Position numbers and translations under genes: made by a program
Assembly: GCA_015680685.1 (NCBI GenBank)
Contig: MNCI01005348.1
Span: 78,745 to 140,744 of the forward strand
Origin: Gnetum montanum
Taxonomy: Eukaryota > Streptophyta > Gnetopsida > Gnetales > Gnetaceae
DNA length: 62,000 bases
Direction of reading: 5' to 3'
Shown: piece by piece, positions 56,635 to 62,000 of the stretch
How the letters are laid out: every line of letters starts with the position of its first letter
Numbering within the stretch: position 1 is the first letter of the stretch
The notes under the pieces: generated by a model
Database searches by the model: none
The model's input: only the letters and a program-made list of their open reading frames with translations
Told to the model about the DNA's origin: nothing

Positions 56635-57760
56635 ATTTTTTTAAGGAAAAAAAGACTTGATATATGTGAATCTTATAAATATTTAGAATTTTAATTTTCT
56701 AGTAATTATAGTTGAAATACCCTTATTGCTCAAAGGGTTTCAAGTGGCATGTGAGCTATATTTTCTCTAAGAAATACTTACAATAAGAAATAAATTTTGG
56801 CATGAGAGATTAGAAGGAAGCTTTTTTGTAATCTTGTCCAACCTTGATTATAATATAAGTATGTTACGTGAGGGTCTTTCATTTCCATATATAATTAGAA
56901 AAAATTAGAGCATGTTCAAAAATAGTTTCTTGTACATGAATTTCAAGTGAAAATCTAGACTTTTTATGATATCTTCTAGAAGCAAATTTGCTTTCACTTG
57001 AAGTTAAAGCTCATTGTTAATTTATTACTAGGAGATAATGAATGATACATAAGAAAATGGATGGTTTTATCAAAGAAAATTATGCTTTCAATTATGAAAT
57101 ATTGTAATAGAGGATATTCTTTCAAACAAAGACTCTTTCAGAAGACTGAAAGAAAAAGTGTTAGTTAAAGTTTGGTTAAATACATCAAGAAAAAAAAAGG
57201 GATTTTTTTTTACATTCTATTAGAGGAGGTGTATTATCTAGTACTAAAGGTATATATTATCAATGATTCCTATTCATTTAAGAGATCAAATTGTTGGAGC
57301 AAGTATGAGCTCTCATCATCTTCTTATTGTGATTGGTCATTAAATTAATTTACGAAGACAAGAGTGTATTTGCAAATTATGCAAGAAAAGCATAAAGGAT
57401 GAAGAACATATCATTTTATTTTTCCCATATTTAAATCACATTGGCATGAATTACAATATTATGATAATTTCTTGATTTTTTTCTTTTAAGTTGACCATTT
57501 CTGTTTAAGGTATTACATCAATAATATTTTTAGCTTTCTTCTAAAATATGTCAAGGATTTATAACCATCTAATAAATCCTTTGTGATTTCCTAAATGCGA
57601 TAAAAATTTCAAGTTTCTTGTTTTCACAAAGTAATTATTGAGAAATATAAAAATGCAAAATGCTTCAAATATGATTTAAAATGATAACCTCTTACCTAAT
57701 AAAATAACTACTTCAACCATAGATCTGGTTATGGGTATTTTCTTTAGTTAGTTAAAAATA
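56635..57760 (+). pseudogene. LINE relic, right half
   Basis: Continues the LINE cut at 42557: after the target duplication come frames resembling the segment after RT (SYKYLEF, TLIAQRVSSGM) and CKLCKKSIKDEEHIILFFPY at about 57370-57430, the Cys/His end domain (zf-RVT) of plant LINEs. Highly decayed. Confidence 0.7.
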
Positions 57761-57773
57761 TTATGATCTAGTT

Positions 57774-58969
57774 GGTGATCCCATGTATATAGAATGAGTT
57801 ATAATGTCTATACATGAAACATGATGTTTATGTATTCTATCTTAATGGTCATGCATGTTCTTGACCACTATTGATGGACATGAGCATGTTATTTAAACAA
57901 AGTCTATGACTAGTACTATTTTGCATCTAGGATAGACAACAAGAAACTACTATTCATAAGGACTTGTAGTCCATGTAAACTTGGCTCCTAGAAGGGTAGG
58001 TTCTTTGTGGAAGGATATATATGGAAGCTTCTAGTATCCACTACAAGAAACTACTACTCACTTGGGCTCACAGTATGTGGTAGTCGAACCTACATCAAGG
58101 TCCAGTGATAAATCCAATTTTACTCAAGCACAATATCGTATCTATGATATCATAGCCAAACCTACTTCATTGTTGATTCTATGCCTTGGGAGCTATGCAA
58201 CCCTATAAATATTGACACTTGGGTACACCAGAAACAACAATCTCATGCCACCCTGAGTGAAATTCTTGTAGTTTGTTTCTCTAGTTGGGAATAGAGAGTG
58301 AATGTCTACAGTGTGATGTTTAGTAGTTATTTAGTGTCTTTATTCAAGTGGATTATACTTGAGCATGATTCAATTCAAAAATAAAGATTGATATTGCCTT
58401 TCATCATTGTAGCATTTCCTTAGTTCTTTTGTTTTACTTGGCTTAATTTTCCTATTTAACTTAGCTTAATTATTTACATTTTCAAGTACTTTACTTTACA
58501 TGTTCAGTAGTAAGCAGAATGAGTATGACTGCTTTTGAGCATTAAGTATAATCTTTTGGTCACCTAGTAGTGGTTTTCCTTGATTCACTTAGTAGTAAAC
58601 CCACTAGTTAATCCTAGTAATGATTACATGAGCCCAAGACATGTATGGTAAACCAAGACTAAATGTTCATCGCTCTAGGCTAGATTAGATTTACATTCCT
58701 GTTATTACATAGACTTAGATTTTAATACTAACTTTCATTATGTTACAACTATAAGTACTAAGAGCATAACAACATTAACATCACATATGCCTCACTAAGA
58801 GTTAAACCATAAGCTTGAACTTTACTAACTCAAAGTGGGAAGACAATGATCATGAACTTACTATCAACTCCTAGCATACTTGCATTGTCCATCCACGGAT
58901 TATGATTTGGTCATGTGTGAATGCTCATGACTTGTATGGTAGAGTGCTAGAATACCCTACCACTCATCA
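57774..58969 (+). repeat. 5' LTR of element E (left limit estimated)
   Basis: Right end CCACTCATCA at 58969 equals the LTR tip of D and the solo LTR. A TATA box CCCTATAAAT lies at 58201. ATATCGTATCTATGATATCA at about 58134-58153 resembles the GATATC words in the other LTRs. The left limit TGATCCCATG at 57774 is a guess. Confidence 0.65.
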
Positions 58970-59099
58970 TTGCTATTGTTGTTGAGGATGTGTTAATGTT
59001 TTCTGAGTAGTTAAATTTATATAGTTTCCTCTATCAAAAAACACAAGTTTATTCTTTTCCTTTTCAATCAATATTAATAACACACACATATACTTAAAG

Positions 59100-60110
59100 T
59101 GTCAAACACACAACATGGCTTCAAAACTTAAAGAGAAGTTATCACCTACTAAAGAGCCACAAAAGTGTCATGAAAAGAGACATGATGATGAAGACTAGAG
59201 CGTGCCTATGCAAACAAGGATTTCATATGCTCATACTGATCCCAATTATCTTGATTTCACATTTATCTTTCACTAGGATAAATAGTTAAGGTGGAGAGAT
59301 TTTCAAGGCAACATCGTTTTCCCTCTAGAACATTTAGCACCATCCATGCTTTAGGTGACCTTAATAGAGATTAACCTTGGCCATGCACAAGAAGGGTATC
59401 ATGTGACTAAATACATGACTAGGTTGTATCAACCCCTAAAAGCATAAGTAAGAAAGGATGCTACTATGGAAACAAGACATGAAAATATCAAAGGAAAGAA
59501 AGTTAATTACAATGTTATCCTAGAGGAAATTAATGGTGATGCATTCTTAAAAGAAAAACTTCACCATAATCATGAATCTCATTCGCAAATGCCTATTATT
59601 CATCTAGAGGAACTTGTTAAGGTATAATTACATTTGGTCCTTGTAGAGACACCAAGAAAAGAGGCAAAAGACTCTAAACATAGGAGAATATCAAGGCCTA
59701 AAGCTTCTACAAAAACCACAAAGGGATGAATCACACAATCACAAAAGGAAAAATTGTTGACATTATTCTCTAGCATCTTCCTCTTCCTCCTCATGGACAT
59801 CAGTAGAATTTAATAGAAGGAAATGAAGACCTAAATATTATGATAGGGAAAGATAAAGGGATCATGTAAGACATGAATACTATAGAAGGTATCTTGATTA
59901 AGAAGAGGATAAGTATGAACAAAGAAGAGATAGGATCAGGCATGAAGAGAGAGAACACTATGAGCACTAAAGGGGACATTACTACAATAGAGCTTATGAA
60001 TCCAATGAACATGAAGAACCCCTATTTGCCACTTGTGGTATGATTAATATCATAAAAGCAATGTATATTCCAACCAGGCATGTAAGGAATAGTCGTATCA
60101 CATAACTAGA
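59100..60110 (+). pseudogene. Element E gag N-terminal region, strongly decayed
   Basis: Starts with HNMASKLKEKLSPTKEPQKC and continues through frames with many stops. An Arg/Tyr/His-rich segment (KYEQRRDRIRHEEREHYEH) at about 59909-59968 corresponds to the charged segment of D before the capsid. Confidence 0.55.
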
Positions 60111-60560
60111 CATGAATAACATTCCTAAATTTGAAGGTGGATATAATGTAGATCCATAACACTATCTTCAAGCATTCCATGATGCTTGTGTCCTTCAAAA
60201 TATTGAAAGTGATTAGCAGAAGCTAAAGTTGTTTCCTAGAACACTCATCATGGAGGTAGAGAGCTTATACAAATCCTTGAAACCAAAGTTAATTCAAAGA
60301 TGGAGTACCATGCTAGAGCTCTTTAATGAAAAATATCAAACCTACTCTAGAGTATTCAATTTAAAAAAATATATCTAGGGATGAAAGTAAGGGACACATG
60401 AATCCCTTGATGTAGTAATGGGTAGATAATATACTTTACTTCATAGATTCCCAGGCCACGGATTTTCATAAAGGAAACAACTCAGGCATATCATTGATGC
60501 ATCACAAAACAATATCCATATTACATTGATCCAAATCTGACTACTGTCATGCTTACGCAA
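60111..60560 (+). pseudogene. Element E gag capsid core
   Basis: NNIPKFEGGYNVDP, a stop, HYLQAFHDACVLQNIESD, a stop at 60214 (Trp in D), QKLKLFPRTLIMEVESLYKS, WSTMLELFNEKYQTYSRVFN (Gln codon kept, stop in D), GHGFS, a stop at 60469, RKQLRHIIDA. It aligns without gaps with D 46230-46590. Confidence 0.82.
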
Positions 60561-60589
60561 ATTGTTACATATTGGACTAGGGAAAGAGC

Positions 60590-60960
60590 ACTTCCCCAGA
60601 GGAGAACAAATCCAAGAAGTCCCTTAATATATCTTCAAATAGCAAGTCATAAGCCATGTAAAGCTCTACTAGATTTTGGATTAGGAGTAAATCTAATTTC
60701 ATAGGATATGTACAAATCCTAGAATATTTTGTCACTAAGGAAAAGTAATATCTGATTAGAGCTTGTAGACTAGTCAATCACTATCCTACTTGGACAAGTA
60801 GATGATGTCATGACTACCATTAGTGGGTAGTCCTACCCTACTGACTTCTTAGTAATACACATGGAGGAAAAAAAGGAGAATTTCCTATACTAATGGAAAT
60901 GACATGGCTTAGCACTATGGATGCTAAGCTAGGAACTAGAGACTTGTCCTTGGATATTTT
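60590..60960 (+). pseudogene. Element E aspartic protease
   Basis: PCKALLDFGLGVNLIS (active site Asp-Phe-Gly for Asp-Ser-Gly), a stop, DMYKS, a stop, LELVD, a stop at 60771, SITILLGQVDDVMTTISG, a stop, SYPTDFLVIHMEE. Inactive by these changes. Confidence 0.78.
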
Positions 60961-61479
60961 TGAGGAAGATGAAGCTAGAATTATACAAAGATTCTAAGCT
61001 CCATGTATCACGTACAAAAATAATAGGGGTAATTGCATACAGAAAATATAGGCTATTAAATAAGGAATTAGTACAACATGCAATCGATGTGTAGAAGAAA
61101 TATATGTGCAACAATGTCTGTATGTGCAACTGCCAAACAAGAAGATACCTAGTGCCTGATTACAAATAAAGGAAAAAATCCAAAATATATATTGAACCAA
61201 CCAATCAAATCATAAGTGCCTATGTTGAAGAAAATAATAAGATGGAATAGTTAAGGAGGAAACACCCCTATGTACATTGATACAAAGAAGAAGACATTAA
61301 ATGGGGATAGTTAGAGATCCTAGACAAGTTTGAGCCATAACGTTATAGTTAAAAGCCCTACTGAAAGTGCTAGAATATGCTTTCCTAAATAATAAAAAAA
61401 CATGATAATCATCATTGCCAACCTTGACAAAGACAAAAAAAAAACGATTATTGAAACTTATCAATAAATGATCAAGAAC

Positions 61480-62000
61480 ATTTGCATGGTCCTATGATGA
61501 AATAATAGACATTGATCCACATATATGTCAACACCAAATTCACATAGATCTAGCTATTAAGCCAAACTACCAGCCTTAGAGAAGATTGAATCCTAATCTC
61601 AAAGAACTTGTGAAATAGGAATTGGAAATGCTATTAGAAGGTAGAATTCCTCTATCCCATTATAGATAGTAAATGGATTTATCCCTTAGTTGTTGTCTTG
61701 AAGAAAGGTGGCATGTGGAGGGTATGCATTAATTTTTGATTGTTGAACTCCATAAAATTTAAGGACCATTTCCCTCTATTATTTGTCAATGAGGTCCTTG
61801 ATACCATAGAACTATGGTTTCCTTGCTTGTTATAGTGGGTACAACCAAATTTACATGTACCAAAAGATCAAGAGAAAACTACATTCACAAGTCCATGGGG
61901 ACATTTGCCTATAAGAAAATGCCTTTCAACTTGTGCAATACAACCACTACTTATGGACTAGATTTCATGTAGGCATTGGATCGTTTGGAGCAAGTATTAA
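61480..62000 (+). pseudogene. Element E reverse transcriptase, beginning only
   Basis: Around 61670-61800: IPLVVVLKKGGMWRVCINF, a stop, LLNSIKFKDHFPLLFVNEVL, the early RT motifs (P-x-V-x-V-x-KK-G-G-x-WR-x-C-x-D-x-R). Later FTSPWGHLPIRKCLSTCAIQ fits the F-x-x-P-x-G region with a frame change. The catalytic YVDD lies beyond the window. Confidence 0.8.

Larger units (their letters stand above)
57774..62000 (+). mobile_element. Element E: Athila-like LTR element, cut by the window edge
   Basis: LTR, PBS-like TGCTATTGTTGTTGAGGA (58971-58988), gag (60100-60560), protease (60590-60960) and the beginning of RT (about 61480-62000). Related to element D through gag and protease, but it keeps an RT segment. 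Very many stops; inactive. Confidence 0.78.

Overview
The window looks like plant nuclear DNA, most likely from a gymnosperm with a very large genome; a conifer is my best guess. Reasons: intron-containing reductase genes of the dihydroflavonol/anthocyanidin reductase type, a double-stranded-RNA-binding (DRB) gene remnant, AT-rich spacers, and long, old, nested LTR retrotransposons and LINEs with many stop codons. I see no tRNA, rRNA, CRISPR array, bacterial operon or virus. Two long N gaps (12749-13457, 50389-50726) and five single Ns mark assembly joins.

Host genes. Four pieces of a minus-strand tandem family of short-chain NAD(P)H reductases frame the window. R1 is a first exon at 359-539. 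R2 is a last exon with a stop at 5283-5394. R3 is exons 1-3 with a stop and a frameshift at 35270-36014. R4 is exons 3-6, all open, with the catalytic Tyr-x3-Lys, at 37710-40144. A broken DRB gene lies at 6932-7390.

Transposon block 1 (about 7.5-34.8 kb) sits between R2 and R3. Element A (plus strand, Tat-like Ty3/Gypsy) runs from an LTR-like region at 7543-9151 to its partner at 29244-34808. It has been hit three times: by element B (minus strand, 12432-24245) inside its first RNase H domain, by a solo LTR (25715-26527, perfect 5-bp target duplication) inside its reverse transcriptase region, and by a GC-rich block with a minus-strand LINE inside its 3' LTR. A and B both place an extra archaeal-type RNase H domain before reverse transcriptase. 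Both LTRs of B carry the same open 206-codon frame for a protein with a signal peptide. This LTR-borne gene is the most unusual thing in the window.

Transposon block 2 (about 41.4-62 kb). An old LINE (42150-42557 and 56635-57760) is split by element C, a chromovirus with 814/818-bp LTRs, 5-bp target duplication, gag, protease, RT, RNase H, a partly duplicated integrase and a chromodomain. C is split inside gag by element D, an Athila-like element with gag and protease but no RT or integrase. At the right edge a related element E (LTR, gag, protease, start of RT) runs off the window. The solo LTR inside A belongs to the D/E family.

Order of events that the nesting gives: LINE, then C, then D; and reductase locus, then A, then B, the solo-LTR element and the GC-rich block. 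Nearly all retrotransposon frames are decayed, and many stops fit C-to-T change of Gln and Trp codons, as expected of methylated, silenced DNA.
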